Part shown: in pieces, positions 52,993 through 61,666 of the stretch
How positions within the stretch are numbered: position 1 is the first letter of the stretch
How the letters are laid out: each line of letters begins with the position of its first letter
Assembly: GCA_044229535.1 (NCBI GenBank)
Contig: JBGASU010000001.1
Coordinates: 620,001-684,000 of the forward strand
Direction of reading: 5' to 3'
Length of the DNA stretch: 64,000 bases
Source of the DNA: CAZLFQ01 sp044229535
Lineage (GTDB): Bacteria; Pseudomonadota; Alphaproteobacteria; Rickettsiales; Midichloriaceae
Translations under genes and position numbers: made by a program
Notes under the pieces: model-generated
What the model saw: only the letters and a program-made list of their open reading frames with translations
What the model was told of the DNA's origin: nothing
Databases searched by the model: none

Positions 52993-54116
52993 TAGCTGGC
53001 GAAACATCAGGTGATATCATCGGAGGCAAGCTAATTGAGGCATTAAAAAAATCATCAAAAGACCTAGATTTTTACGGAGTTGGCGGCGATAACATGATAA
53101 ATGCTGGCCTAGTCAACACATTCCCCATGCACGACCTATCTGTAATGGGTTATTTGGAAATAATCCCATCTATACCGCGAATTTTTAATAGATTAAAACA
53201 AACTATACGCAACATCATTGAATATAAACCAGATATCATCATCACAATTGACTCCCCTGGCTTCAATTTCAGAGTTGCACAACGTGTAAGGCAGTTATTT
53301 GGCAAAGATATTAAAATAGTCCATTACGTTGCCCCATCAGTTTGGGCATATAAACCCGAAAGAGTTTTAAAAGTTGCAAAGTTATTTGATCACTTACTAA
53401 TGATTCTCCCAATAGAAAAAGAATATTTTAAAGATCATATTCCATGCACATATGTTGGGCATCCTATTATTGAAAGAAAAATTAGATCAGAAAAAACTGT
53501 TGAATCAATTAAGAAACGTTTTGCAATTAGGGCAGATGAAAAATTAATAACCGTTATGCCAGGTAGTCGCAAAGGAGAGATTTCAAAACACCTTGGGCTA
53601 TTCAAAGAAGCTTTGGATATAGTGCGTCAAACCCATAAAATTAAAATATTCATCCCTACCCTACGTAGTTTAGAATACATGTTAGCTGGCAAAATCGAGG
53701 GAGCGTTAATCTCCGCTCAAGAATCTATGAAAAAAGATTTAATCTCAGCAAGCGATGTGGCATTAATCAAATCTGGCACCTCATCTGTAGAGATGTTGGG
53801 TTATAAAATACCTACAGTTGTTGCGTATAAGATGAATCCACTTACTTATCTATATTTAAAAAACAAAATCAAAGTCAAATTCGCATCTTTAGCTAATATA
53901 ATAAGTGATAAACAAATAATCCCAGAATTTATTCAAAATGAGTGCACATCAACTAATCTTGCAAATGCTATAGTCGAAATACTAAACAACCCTAAAGCTC
54001 GACAAAAGCAAATAGAAGGATTTAATGAAGTTGAAAGGTTGTTCAAAGGTGAAGGAAAAAAACTTCCATCAGAACAGGCTGCAAATGTTATACTTAAGAT
54101 TTTATCTGGCAATTGA
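52959..54116 (+). CDS. lpxB: Lipid-A-disaccharide synthase
   Basis: 385 residues. GETSGDIIGGKLIEAL near 14-29 and DLSVMGYLEIIPSIPR near 62-77 are LpxB signatures; VPSVWAYKPER and GHPIIERK follow, and the C-terminal half ends in the glycosyltransferase region. Joins UDP-diacylglucosamine to lipid X to make the lipid A disaccharide; it implies an LPS-type outer membrane, unlike Anaplasmataceae, which lack lipid A. ATG 52959 with AAGGA three bases before, lying 34 bases inside sdhE, so the two are coupled. The other lpx genes are not in the window. Confidence 0.96.
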   Translation: MRKKNKYKIFLIAGETSGDIIGGKLIEALKKSSKDLDFYGVGGDNMINAGLVNTFPMHDLSVMGYLEIIPSIPRIFNRLKQTIRNIIEYKPDIIITIDSPGFNFRVAQRVRQLFGKDIKIVHYVAPSVWAYKPERVLKVAKLFDHLLMILPIEKEYFKDHIPCTYVGHPIIERKIRSEKTVESIKKRFAIRADEKLITVMPGSRKGEISKHLGLFKEALDIVRQTHKIKIFIPTLRSLEYMLAGKIEGALISAQESMKKDLISASDVALIKSGTSSVEMLGYKIPTVVAYKMNPLTYLYLKNKIKVKFASLANIISDKQIIPEFIQNECTSTNLANAIVEILNNPKARQKQIEGFNEVERLFKGEGKKLPSEQAANVILKILSGN

Positions 54117-54869
54117 ATCAGACATCTTAAACTCTTTAAAACTCGCCTTCATTTTAGCCTGAAATCTGCTTTGAAACAAATACTTCTCCGAAATCAAGTC
54201 GCTTATTATATATTTGATATCAACTGCCATTTCATGAAATGAAATTTTCTTCTTAGAATTATATTCAACACCCTTGACTTTACATCTATATAGTTCCACT
54301 AAATTCAAAACATTTTCAGCTTCTAATTTTATATTGGGAAAATCTAACAAACCATAAAGCAACTTTATATCCAACCTAACTACACTATTGTTTTCCAAAT
54401 AATTAGATGTATCTCTATAAGCTTTTCTTAACACTTTAAGTTCTTCATATAAATTTCTAATATCACAAGGCTTATCGAAAAACTTCACTTCTGGATCGGT
54501 TCCATTAAAAATGGATAACATCTTTTCCAAAAGAGCAATTCTATCTAGATTATTACAACGCAAATATTCGAGCTCTACTCTTAGAATATTTAGATATTTT
54601 GAAATCTCACCACAACTCACTAACTTTTTAAATAATTCCGCTTCTAGAGATACTTTATCTAAATTCTCTGGTCGCACTACAACTTCTTCAACTCTAGCTA
54701 TCGCTGTAGAAGTTTGTTTAACAATTTTCAATTTTGGATCAGTACTTGAAATTATCCTTGATAACAAAACAGATATAAAAGACATTGAAAATACCGCAAG
54801 TACAAGCGCTAATCTATAATCGACACCTTCTTCGTATACAGGCTTAGGTTTCGTAACAGCAAATTGCAA
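54102..54869 (-). CDS. Hypothetical single-span membrane protein, coiled coil
   Basis: 255 residues, not recognised. One membrane segment (RLALVLAVFSMSFISVLLS, ~19-37) after a short polar N-terminus, then mostly helical charged sequence with leucine-rich heptads (LRVELEYLRCNNLDRIALL). No enzyme motifs. The start is doubtful: the longest frame begins at TTG 54869, while a strong GAGGAG lies ~24 bases upstream in front of a stop and an ATA, so a non-standard or shorter start is possible. It converges with lpxB, with a 15-base overlap. Could be a septum, secretion or effector-like membrane protein. Confidence 0.65.
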   Translation of the reverse strand: MQFAVTKPKPVYEEGVDYRLALVLAVFSMSFISVLLSRIISSTDPKLKIVKQTSTAIARVEEVVVRPENLDKVSLEAELFKKLVSCGEISKYLNILRVELEYLRCNNLDRIALLEKMLSIFNGTDPEVKFFDKPCDIRNLYEELKVLRKAYRDTSNYLENNSVVRLDIKLLYGLLDFPNIKLEAENVLNLVELYRCKVKGVEYNSKKKISFHEMAVDIKYIISDLISEKYLFQSRFQAKMKASFKEFKMSDSIAR

Positions 54870-54981
54870 CGATTTCCAATATATCTACTCCTCTGTTAAT
54901 CCCAACATCCCAAAAGCCCTAATGAATGCGGATTATAGCATTTTTATAGCCACAACAAAAGAATAGAAATCAGATGCAAAA

Positions 54982-55944
54982 TTACTCTATATTTTTCAAG
55001 AAGTTATCCGTCTCAACAATTAAGCGATCAAAGTTTCTCGGGCTAATTGCATGTGCAAAATTATCCCAAACTACAAGTTTAGATCCAGCAATCTTTTTAT
55101 TCAAATCTGCGCCATGATCCATAGGAAATACTGGGTCATTTTTACCTTGAATAATAAGTGTTGGAAGCTTAATCAACCCCACTGCTTTCTCATGAAAATC
55201 ATAGGATAATTTCATGGCTTTTGAATGATTTATGTATGGATTCTGAAGCTTACTTCTAGAAAAAGTTTCAACTGCTTGTTTCCTGAAAAACTCTTCATCA
55301 AAATCTGCAGGATTTCCATCTAACATCTTCCATTTCTGAACATAATCACTAATTTTTTCTTCTTCAGTAAGATCTTTTTTGGAACTTAGAGAATTTATGA
55401 AATTTACATAATCTTTATGAGGAGGTGTCAAGCCTTTATCGCTATACTTACCCTCAAAAGCATCAAATCCTGGTCTGAAGTCAGTAGACGTTCCAATCAA
55501 TACTATAGATTTCATTCTACGCGGATGGAATCCTGCCCCAATTTGCGCGAGCTGCCCACCCATAGAAAAACCTAAGTAGTGCGCCTTCACTATTCCATGC
55601 TGATCTAATATTTGATGTGTATCAAATACTAAACGTAGAATATCATAAGGTTCTTTATCGAAGTCAAAATCCTGAGAAAGACCTGTGTCTCGATAGTCAT
55701 ATCTAATTACAAAATAACCTCGCTCAGCAAGCTTTTTACAAAATTCTTCTGGCCAATGAATAGCTTGTCCTCCCGCTCCCATATTTAATATGATGGCAGG
55801 GTTATTTTTATCTCCAAATGTCTCAGAAAATAAATTTATTTTACCATCATCAGCCTTTTGCTGTGGTTGCTCCTTAATCCCTAAAGATGAAAACGTCATC
55901 ATCAAAACCATCAGAAAAAATAGTGTTAAAATAAAATTACGCAT
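54982..55944 (-). CDS. Secreted alpha/beta hydrolase
   Basis: 320 residues. N-terminal signal peptide (ILTLFFLMVLMMTFSSLG, ~4-21) and an alpha/beta hydrolase fold: oxyanion-region GAGGQAIHWPEEF, nucleophile elbow GFSMGGQ (Ser-Met-Gly, ~125-131), Asp in GKNDPVFPMDHG, and His in NFAHAISP near 298. Resembles haloalkane dehalogenase/proline-iminopeptidase-like esterases of bacteria. Periplasmic or lipid-directed substrate, unspecified. The shorter gene at 55983-56321 lies 38 bases upstream on the same strand. Confidence 0.85.
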   Translation of the reverse strand: MRNFILTLFFLMVLMMTFSSLGIKEQPQQKADDGKINLFSETFGDKNNPAIILNMGAGGQAIHWPEEFCKKLAERGYFVIRYDYRDTGLSQDFDFDKEPYDILRLVFDTHQILDQHGIVKAHYLGFSMGGQLAQIGAGFHPRRMKSIVLIGTSTDFRPGFDAFEGKYSDKGLTPPHKDYVNFINSLSSKKDLTEEEKISDYVQKWKMLDGNPADFDEEFFRKQAVETFSRSKLQNPYINHSKAMKLSYDFHEKAVGLIKLPTLIIQGKNDPVFPMDHGADLNKKIAGSKLVVWDNFAHAISPRNFDRLIVETDNFLKNIE

Positions 55945-55982
55945 AAACAGTCTCCAAACTTCTATAAGCTGAATATAATGAA

Positions 55983-56321
55983 TTATAGCTCTGAATCAAA
56001 CGGTTTATTAATAAACTCTTTATAAAGAATTCCGCACTGTTCTTTAGCAAAAGCATTATATTCCTCAAACATTTCATCATCTTCTTTTGAGTGTAAAGAA
56101 TTGAGCCTTTTACTCAGTGCAATAAATTCTGCAATAGTATCGTCGTAATCATCGCCTTTAAAATTAGGGTGCCTTCCAACTAAAATATCCGTGTATCTTT
56201 GAAAAACTTCAGCAGTCATTTTATAGCATCGCACATCTTGAAATAAAATGTGCCCAATAGACATTAAATTATCTGATGTTTTTATAACTTCATAGTTCAA
56301 ATACTTTACATCTTTTATCAT
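55983..56321 (-). CDS. Hypothetical protein, 112 residues
   Basis: Not recognised: mixed helical with LNYEVIKTSDNLMSIGHILFQDV at the start and acidic HSKEDDEMFEEYNAF. No signal or membrane segment. The longest ORF starts at GTG 56333; the ATG at 56321 is preferred because GAGG lies about six bases before it. The gene begins only 15 bases after the rplQ terminator stem, so its Shine-Dalgarno lies just past the terminator T-run; it may be expressed by read-through or from an unseen promoter. Confidence 0.65.
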   Translation of the reverse strand: MIKDVKYLNYEVIKTSDNLMSIGHILFQDVRCYKMTAEVFQRYTDILVGRHPNFKGDDYDDTIAEFIALSKRLNSLHSKEDDEMFEEYNAFAKEQCGILYKEFINKPFDSEL

Positions 56322-56335
56322 CAAAAACCTCACAT

Positions 56336-56371
56336 AAAAAAGGGTTGAAATTTTTTAATTCCAACCCTTTT
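56336..56371 (-). terminator. Rho-independent terminator of the rpsM-rplQ operon
   Basis: On the minus strand AAAAGGGTTGGAATT-(AAAAAA-rich loop)-AATTTCAACCCTTTTTT: about 14 pairs with one mismatch, T-run, 23 bases after the rplQ stop. Confidence 0.85.
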
Positions 56372-56393
56372 AAAATCACTTTAAAGTAACATA

Positions 56394-56753
56394 TTATTTA
56401 TCAACAAGTTCGATAATTGCCATTGGCGCATTATCACCTTGTCTGTTGCCAGCTTTTAATATTCTTGTATAACCACCGTTACGAGCTGCGCACTTTTTAG
56501 CAATAGTATCAAAAAGCTTCGCAACCTCTTCTCCATTTCCTTGTAAGAAAGAGATAGCTTGTCTGCGAGCAGCCAAAGTACCTTTTTTACCAAGAGTGAT
56601 AATTTTCTCAGCAACTGGTCTTAAGTCTTTTGCCTTAGGCAAAGTTGTCGTAATTTGCTCATGCTGAATAAGCGCCTTCACCAAATTCATTAGCATCGCG
56701 CCCCTATGTGCTCCGCGTCTGCCAAATTTTCTTCCTCTACGTCCGTGATCCAT
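56394..56753 (-). CDS. rplQ: 50S ribosomal protein L17
   Basis: 119 residues with GRRGRKFGRRGAHRGAML, then LVKALIQHEQITTTLPKAKDLRPVAEKIITLGKKG (ends cited) and NGGYTRILKAGNRQGDNAPMAIIELVDK (ends cited), all L17 signatures. Encoded 21 bases after rpoA, standard order. Terminator follows. Confidence 0.97.
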   Translation of the reverse strand: MDHGRRGRKFGRRGAHRGAMLMNLVKALIQHEQITTTLPKAKDLRPVAEKIITLGKKGTLAARRQAISFLQGNGEEVAKLFDTIAKKCAARNGGYTRILKAGNRQGDNAPMAIIELVDK

Positions 56754-56774
56754 AATAATAATTCTCCAATCTAA

Positions 56775-57842
56775 TTAGCCTAATTGCTCTTCATGTTTTT
56801 TAGCCAGTTCTTCAATGCTTTCTGGTGGCCAGCCTACAACTTCCATACCGAATCTTAGATTCATAGAAGCTAGTAATTCCTTAATCTCATTAAGTGATTT
56901 TCTACCAAAGTTTGGTGTTTTCAGCATCTCACCTTCTGTTTTAACAACGAGATCACCAATGTAGACAATGTTATCATTTTTAAGGCAATTTTGCGATCTA
57001 ACAGAGAGCTCAAGATCATCAACTTTTTTAAGTAGCTGTACATCAAACGGAAGCTTCTCTTCTTCACTTTCCGAAACTTCATGTATGTCTTGGAACTTAA
57101 CAAATACTTGCAGCTGATCTTGTATAATTTTAGCAGCAAGTCCTAGAGATAACTCAGGGGAAATAGCGCCATTTGTTTCTATAGTTAAATATAATTTATC
57201 ATATTCTGTATCAGAACCAACGCGGCTATGATCAACTTTATATGTTACTCTCTTAATAGGTGTAAAGATCGCATCGATTGGTATAATACCCAATGCTGCA
57301 TCAGGACGTCTGTTATCATTTGCAGATACATAACCTTTTCCTGTGCCAACAGCGAATTCAATATTTAGTTTAGCACCTTTATCAAGTGTACAGATAATTT
57401 GGTTTTTATTGATCACCTCAATATCCTGAGACGTCTCAATCATACCTGCCGTTACAACACAAGGCCCCGTAGCTTTTAAAGACATTTTTTTTCTTTCGCT
57501 ACCACCGTACCTTAACACGATTTGCTTAACGTTTAGAACTATGTCTGTAGCGTCTTCTTTTACACCAGGGACGGTTGTAAATTCATGATCTATCCCTTCA
57601 ATTTTCAAAGATGTTATTGCTGCACCTTGAAGTGAAGAAAGCAAAATTCTTCTAAGAGAATTTGCAAGCGTTACACCAAAACCTCTTTCAAGCGGTTCTA
57701 TTTTAAATGTAGCTGTTCTTTCATCAACTTGTTCACTTGAATAATCAGATGGTTTAATCAAACTAGCCCAATTAGCAGCTATGATATTTCTAGCACCTTC
57801 TTGTCTATTTTCTTGATCACTTTTTTTAGTTGTTACTGCCAT
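56775..57842 (-). CDS. rpoA: RNA polymerase alpha subunit
   Basis: 355 residues. N-terminal dimerisation domain with PLERGFGVTLANSLRRILLSS (~52-72) and the C-terminal domain (~260-340) with the DNA-binding helix NFGRKSLNEIKELL, as in E. coli and Rickettsia. Assembles the RNA polymerase core and contacts UP elements and regulators. 43 bases from rpsK. An N-terminal extension of ~20 residues (AVTTKKSDQENRQEG) is slightly longer than in E. coli. Confidence 0.97.
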   Translation of the reverse strand: MAVTTKKSDQENRQEGARNIIAANWASLIKPSDYSSEQVDERTATFKIEPLERGFGVTLANSLRRILLSSLQGAAITSLKIEGIDHEFTTVPGVKEDATDIVLNVKQIVLRYGGSERKKMSLKATGPCVVTAGMIETSQDIEVINKNQIICTLDKGAKLNIEFAVGTGKGYVSANDNRRPDAALGIIPIDAIFTPIKRVTYKVDHSRVGSDTEYDKLYLTIETNGAISPELSLGLAAKIIQDQLQVFVKFQDIHEVSESEEEKLPFDVQLLKKVDDLELSVRSQNCLKNDNIVYIGDLVVKTEGEMLKTPNFGRKSLNEIKELLASMNLRFGMEVVGWPPESIEELAKKHEEQLG

Positions 57843-57885
57843 ACTTGCACTCTTTTAAAAGATTAATCTAAATTATTTTTACTAA

Positions 57886-58269
57886 TTACACTCTTCTTCT
57901 TTTTGGAGGTCTGCACCCGTTATGAGCAACTGGGGTAACATCTCTAATTGAAGTAATAGTTATGTCTGCAATTTGCAAAGCTCTAACCGCTGATTCTCTA
58001 CCAGTACCAGGCCCACTTAGCTCAACAGACAAAGTTTTCAGACCAAAGTCTTTAGCTTTACCTATTACTTTTGAAGCAGTAAGCTGAGCTGCATATGGAG
58101 TAGATTTTTTAGAACCTTTAAAACCATTTGCACCAGCAGACGATGATGCTATAACCTCGCCTTGAGCATCGGTAATTGTAACAAAAGTGTTGTTAAATGT
58201 TGCATTAATATGAGCAACACCAACAGTTACAAGTCTTCTTTTTTTCTTTGATGAATTCGTAGTTTTCAT
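57886..58269 (-). CDS. rpsK: 30S ribosomal protein S11
   Basis: 127 residues with VAHINATFNNTFVTITDAQG, GANGFKGSKKSTPYAAQ, and the C-terminal DVTPVAHNGCRPPKRRRV, all diagnostic. Forms part of the 30S platform and mRNA exit channel. Eleven bases after rpsM. Confidence 0.98.
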   Translation of the reverse strand: MKTTNSSKKKRRLVTVGVAHINATFNNTFVTITDAQGEVIASSSAGANGFKGSKKSTPYAAQLTASKVIGKAKDFGLKTLSVELSGPGTGRESAVRALQIADITITSIRDVTPVAHNGCRPPKRRRV

Positions 58270-58279
58270 TTTATCTCAC

Positions 58280-58657
58280 TTATTTAGTAACCATTTTTTT
58301 ACCAGCGATAGGAATCGCCTTACCTTTTCTTGTTCTAGCATTAGTATGAGTTCTTTGACCTCTAACAGGCAATTTTCTAATGTGCCTAATACCTCTGTAG
58401 CATTTCGAATCCTTCAATCTTTTTATATTGTTTCCGATTTCTCTACGCAATTCACCTTCTACCATACAACCAGCATCGATTGCTTCTCTCAGGATTCTCA
58501 CTTCATCATCTGACAATAAGCTAACTCTTTTATCTGAATCGATATTAGCAGCTTTACAAATTTTAAAAGATGTATGCTTTCCAATACCATAAATATATGT
58601 CAACCCAACCCAAAGCTTCTTGTTTGTTGGAATATTAACACCTGCAATACGCGCCAC
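58280..58657 (-). CDS. rpsM: 30S ribosomal protein S13
   Basis: 125 residues. MARIAGVNIPTNKK, GLTYIYGIGKHTSFKIC and RHIRKLPVRGQRTHTNARTRKGK (ends cited) are diagnostic. First gene of the rpsM-rpsK-rpoA-rplQ unit, with its own promoter at 58699-58726. The usual rpmJ (L36) gene found between secY and rpsM is missing here. Confidence 0.97.
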   Translation of the reverse strand: MARIAGVNIPTNKKLWVGLTYIYGIGKHTSFKICKAANIDSDKRVSLLSDDEVRILREAIDAGCMVEGELRREIGNNIKRLKDSKCYRGIRHIRKLPVRGQRTHTNARTRKGKAIPIAGKKMVTK

Positions 58658-58698
58658 CTTAACCTCGAACCTAAATTAAATTAATTTTGTGAACCAGA

Positions 58699-58726
58699 AT
58701 GATACCTAATTATCCCTTTAAGTCAA
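58699..58726 (-). promoter_or_regulatory. Predicted sigma70 promoter of rpsM-rpsK-rpoA-rplQ
   Basis: On the minus strand TTGACT (58726-58721), a 16-base spacer, TATCAT (58704-58699), in the 99-base gap between adk and rpsM. Part of the same segment, CCCTT-GACTTA-AAGGG, could form a weak hairpin at the end of the adk transcript. Confidence 0.6.
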
Positions 58727-58756
58727 GGGCTCATTACATCTTTCTACTCACATTTT

Positions 58757-59440
58757 CTAGGCACTAGCCTTATTATTGCCAATACCACTCTCAAACCTGC
58801 CTATTAATGCTAGAACGTCAGCATTAATTTGCTCTATTGAGCCCATTCCGCTTATATCTTGAAGCTCACCAGCTTTTCTGTAAAAATCTATAAGAGGTGC
58901 AGTTTTTTCATTATAAACACCTATTCTAACTTTTACAGCTTCTGGTTTGTCATCCTCACGGTATACAAACTCACTTGAACCACAACGATCGCATTCACCA
59001 TCAACTTCTGGTTTCTTGTAATCTTTATGATAACCAGCGCCACACTTTTTACATGTATAACGGCCGCTTATTCTTTTAATTAGTTCTTCGCCGTTAACTG
59101 CGAAGTTAATAACTAATTTATTTTGTTTTGGTAGCTTCTCCAAAATACTATTCAAGGCAATCGCTTGTTGTATGGTTCTAGGAAACCCATCTAGAATAAA
59201 GCCATTGCTACAGTCTTTTTGCGCTACCCTACTTTCAATCAGTTTTATCATTGTATCGTCCGAAACAAACTGGCCAGAGTTCATAATTGACTTAATTTCT
59301 TCACCTAAGTTTGTACCAGAAGCTACTTCTTTTCTTAAAATTTCACCTGTGGAAAGTTTTGGTATACCAAATTTTTCTGCGATCATGTCAGCTTGCGTAC
59401 CCTTTCCTGCCCCAGGAGCGCCTAGTAAAATGAACCTCAT
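58757..59440 (-). CDS. adk: Adenylate kinase (zinc-type LID)
   Basis: 227 residues. Catalyses AMP + ATP to 2 ADP. P-loop GAPGAGKGTQ at 7-16, FILDGFPRT near 81-89, and a LID domain with four Cys at ~130, 133, 150 and 153 (C-x2-C-x16-C-x2-C), the zinc-binding form common in Gram-positives and also seen in Rickettsia. A one-base TAATG overlap links it to secY. Its position in the spc operon is shared by many bacteria. Confidence 0.97.
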   Translation of the reverse strand: MRFILLGAPGAGKGTQADMIAEKFGIPKLSTGEILRKEVASGTNLGEEIKSIMNSGQFVSDDTMIKLIESRVAQKDCSNGFILDGFPRTIQQAIALNSILEKLPKQNKLVINFAVNGEELIKRISGRYTCKKCGAGYHKDYKKPEVDGECDRCGSSEFVYREDDKPEAVKVRIGVYNEKTAPLIDFYRKAGELQDISGMGSIEQINADVLALIGRFESGIGNNKASA

Positions 59441-60783
59441 TACTGACGACCTCTTAATTTGGCCTTTTTCAATAACGACTCATACTGAGTGCTTAAAAGA
59501 TGTGTTTGTATTTGTGTAAACAAATCCATAACTACATTGACAACAATAAGAACACTTGTACCACCTAGATAAAAAGGCACAGAATAATGTGAAATCAACA
59601 CCTCAGGTACAACACAAACTATAATCATATAAAGAGCACCAAGCACTGTTATTCTTGTAAGAACATAGTCTAGGTACTCAGCAGTGTGTGGCCCAGGTCT
59701 ACGACCCAAAATTACACCACCATTTTTTCTTAAATTTTCAGATGTCTCTTCTGGATTAAACACAACAGAAGTATAGAAGAAACAAAAGAATCCTATCAAT
59801 AAAGAGTAAAGCAAAATGTATAGGGGCTTACCGTGAGATAAATAAAGGGCAACCAATTGCTTCCAACCACCTACTTCTGCATTCTGGCTAAACCCAGCTA
59901 TAGTGAGAGGGAATAGTAGTAATGAGCTAGCAAATATAGCAGGAATTACGCCTGATGTATTAAGCTTCAAAGGTAGATGGGTAGAATCACCACCGAACAC
60001 TTTATTTCCCACTTGTCTTTTTGGGTAATTCACTAAGATTCTTCTTTGCGCTTTTTCCATAAATACTATGAAAAACACCATGCCAGCAGCAATTACTATA
60101 ATTGCCAATATTAGCAGTGTAGACATAGAGCCTGTGCGTCCCATCTCAAGTAACGCTGCAAGGGCCGAAGGTAAGCCAGAAACTATTCCAGCAAAAATGA
60201 TTAATGAGCTACCGTTTCCAATGCCACGGGTATTTATCTGCTCAGCTATCCACATTACAAGTACCGTACCACCAGTAAGTGTAAGCATTGATATAATTCT
60301 AAAGTATATACCAGGCATCGAAACCAAAGAGCCTTTAGCTGTCTCGATTCCTTCTATACCCACAGCTATACCATACCCTTGGAATAAGGCTAAAATAACT
60401 GTCAAGTATCTAGTATACTGATTGATTTTTTTTCTTCCTTGTTCCCCCTCTTTTTTCATGGCAGCTATATCGCTAGAAATAACAGTCATCAACTGCATAA
60501 TTATCGAAGCAGTGATATACGGCATGATATTAAGGGCGAATAAAGACATTCTTCCTAAAGCACCGCCTGTTAGCATGTTAAACATGCCTAAAACACCACC
60601 GGCTTGGGCGTTGTTCACATCTTGTAATACTTGTGCATTTATCCCAGGAAGAGGTATATAAGTACCTAACCTATATACTATGAGCATCATCAGCACGAAA
60701 AATATTTTATTCTTTAACTCACTAGCCTTGCCTAAAGAAGCAAAATTAGTATTTGAAGCCATTCTTTCTGCTAATGATGTCAT
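59440..60783 (-). CDS. secY: Protein translocase subunit SecY
   Basis: 447 residues with ten membrane segments. RLGTYIPLPGIN in the first, and MPYITASIIMQLMTVI, GNGSSLIIFAGIVSGLP and GGVILGRRPGPHTAEYLDYVLTRIT (ends cited) are diagnostic. Forms the Sec channel with SecE and SecG. 28 bases after rplO. Overlaps adk by one base (TAATG). Confidence 0.98.
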   Translation of the reverse strand: MTSLAERMASNTNFASLGKASELKNKIFFVLMMLIVYRLGTYIPLPGINAQVLQDVNNAQAGGVLGMFNMLTGGALGRMSLFALNIMPYITASIIMQLMTVISSDIAAMKKEGEQGRKKINQYTRYLTVILALFQGYGIAVGIEGIETAKGSLVSMPGIYFRIISMLTLTGGTVLVMWIAEQINTRGIGNGSSLIIFAGIVSGLPSALAALLEMGRTGSMSTLLILAIIVIAAGMVFFIVFMEKAQRRILVNYPKRQVGNKVFGGDSTHLPLKLNTSGVIPAIFASSLLLFPLTIAGFSQNAEVGGWKQLVALYLSHGKPLYILLYSLLIGFFCFFYTSVVFNPEETSENLRKNGGVILGRRPGPHTAEYLDYVLTRITVLGALYMIIVCVVPEVLISHYSVPFYLGGTSVLIVVNVVMDLFTQIQTHLLSTQYESLLKKAKLRGRQ

Positions 60784-60811
60784 TTTATAGGTACTTAAAT
60801 TACTTATTTAA

Positions 60812-61438
60812 TTACTCTTTTGTCGCTTTTTTCTTAGCAACTGTTTTTTTTGCTGGTGTCTTTTCAGCAGATGCTGTTTTTTTCGCAACTACTTTTTTTG
60901 CTTTTGCAACTTTAGGCTCAGCATCCTTAGTTTCTTTTTTTGCTTTAACAGCTGGCTTTTCAGCTTTTGCTGTATCAGCAGGAGCAGTAAATCTTACTAT
61001 CTCAACCTTAGAACCTGATTTTTTTAAAGCTTCTTCTGCACTTTTAGAAACTGCATGTGCCTGAATAGAAATTTTAGATTTTAATTCACCAGAACCAAGC
61101 AATTTTACTTTTGCTGTTCTACCTTTTAGTAAGCCAACAGCTCTCAAATCTTCTATGGTAATTTCAGATTTTAATTTACCAGATTTGATGAAAGCCTCGA
61201 TTGAATCGAAGTTTATCACTTCAACCACTTCATTATTCAAACTCTTAAAACCACGCTTAGGAAGCCTTCTGAACAAAGGCATTTGACCGCCTTCGAACCC
61301 ATTAAGTGCAACACCTGTACGAGCAGTTTGACCTTTACCACCTCTAGCAGAAGTTTTACCTTTACCAGAGCCGATACCACGACCTAGTCTTTTGTATTTT
61401 CTTCTAGCACCAAAATTATCTTTAATAATATTTAACAT
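60812..61438 (-). CDS. rplO: 50S ribosomal protein L15, with long Lys/Ala-rich tail
   Basis: 208 residues; L15 is normally about 150. The core GRGIGSGKGKTSARGGKGQTARTG (ends cited), FEGGQMPLFRRLPKRGF and ISIQAHAVSKSAEEAL is typical. From ~150 a Lys/Ala/Thr/Val-rich tail of ~55 residues (ending VAKKKATKE) follows, with repeated AKK blocks, similar in style to histone H1 or to the L9 tail here. Eight bases from rpmD. Confidence 0.96.
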   Translation of the reverse strand: MLNIIKDNFGARRKYKRLGRGIGSGKGKTSARGGKGQTARTGVALNGFEGGQMPLFRRLPKRGFKSLNNEVVEVINFDSIEAFIKSGKLKSEITIEDLRAVGLLKGRTAKVKLLGSGELKSKISIQAHAVSKSAEEALKKSGSKVEIVRFTAPADTAKAEKPAVKAKKETKDAEPKVAKAKKVVAKKTASAEKTPAKKTVAKKKATKE

Positions 61439-61445
61439 AAATAAC

Positions 61446-61649
61446 CTACTTAACTTCTCTTACAAGATGTCTAACTTTATTAATCATACCTCTAACTGAA
61501 GGAGTATCTTCCACTTCAGAAGTAGAACGCACTCTTCCTAAACCAAGCCCTACTAGTGTTTGGAACTGGGCTTTAATTCTTCCAGCCGCACTAGAAACTT
61601 GCTCTAGTTTTACTGTAGATTTTGCTGATTTTTTTGCTTCTTTAGCCAT
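61446..61649 (-). CDS. rpmD: 50S ribosomal protein L30
   Basis: 67 residues. The core FQTLVGLGLGRVRSTSEVEDTPSVRGMINKV (ends cited) is L30; the first ~20 residues (KEAKKSAKSTVKLEQ) are Lys/Ser-rich. Between rpsE (17-base gap) and rplO. Confidence 0.93.
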   Translation of the reverse strand: MAKEAKKSAKSTVKLEQVSSAAGRIKAQFQTLVGLGLGRVRSTSEVEDTPSVRGMINKVRHLVREVK

Positions 61650-61666
61650 TATAAATCTTTCCTCTA

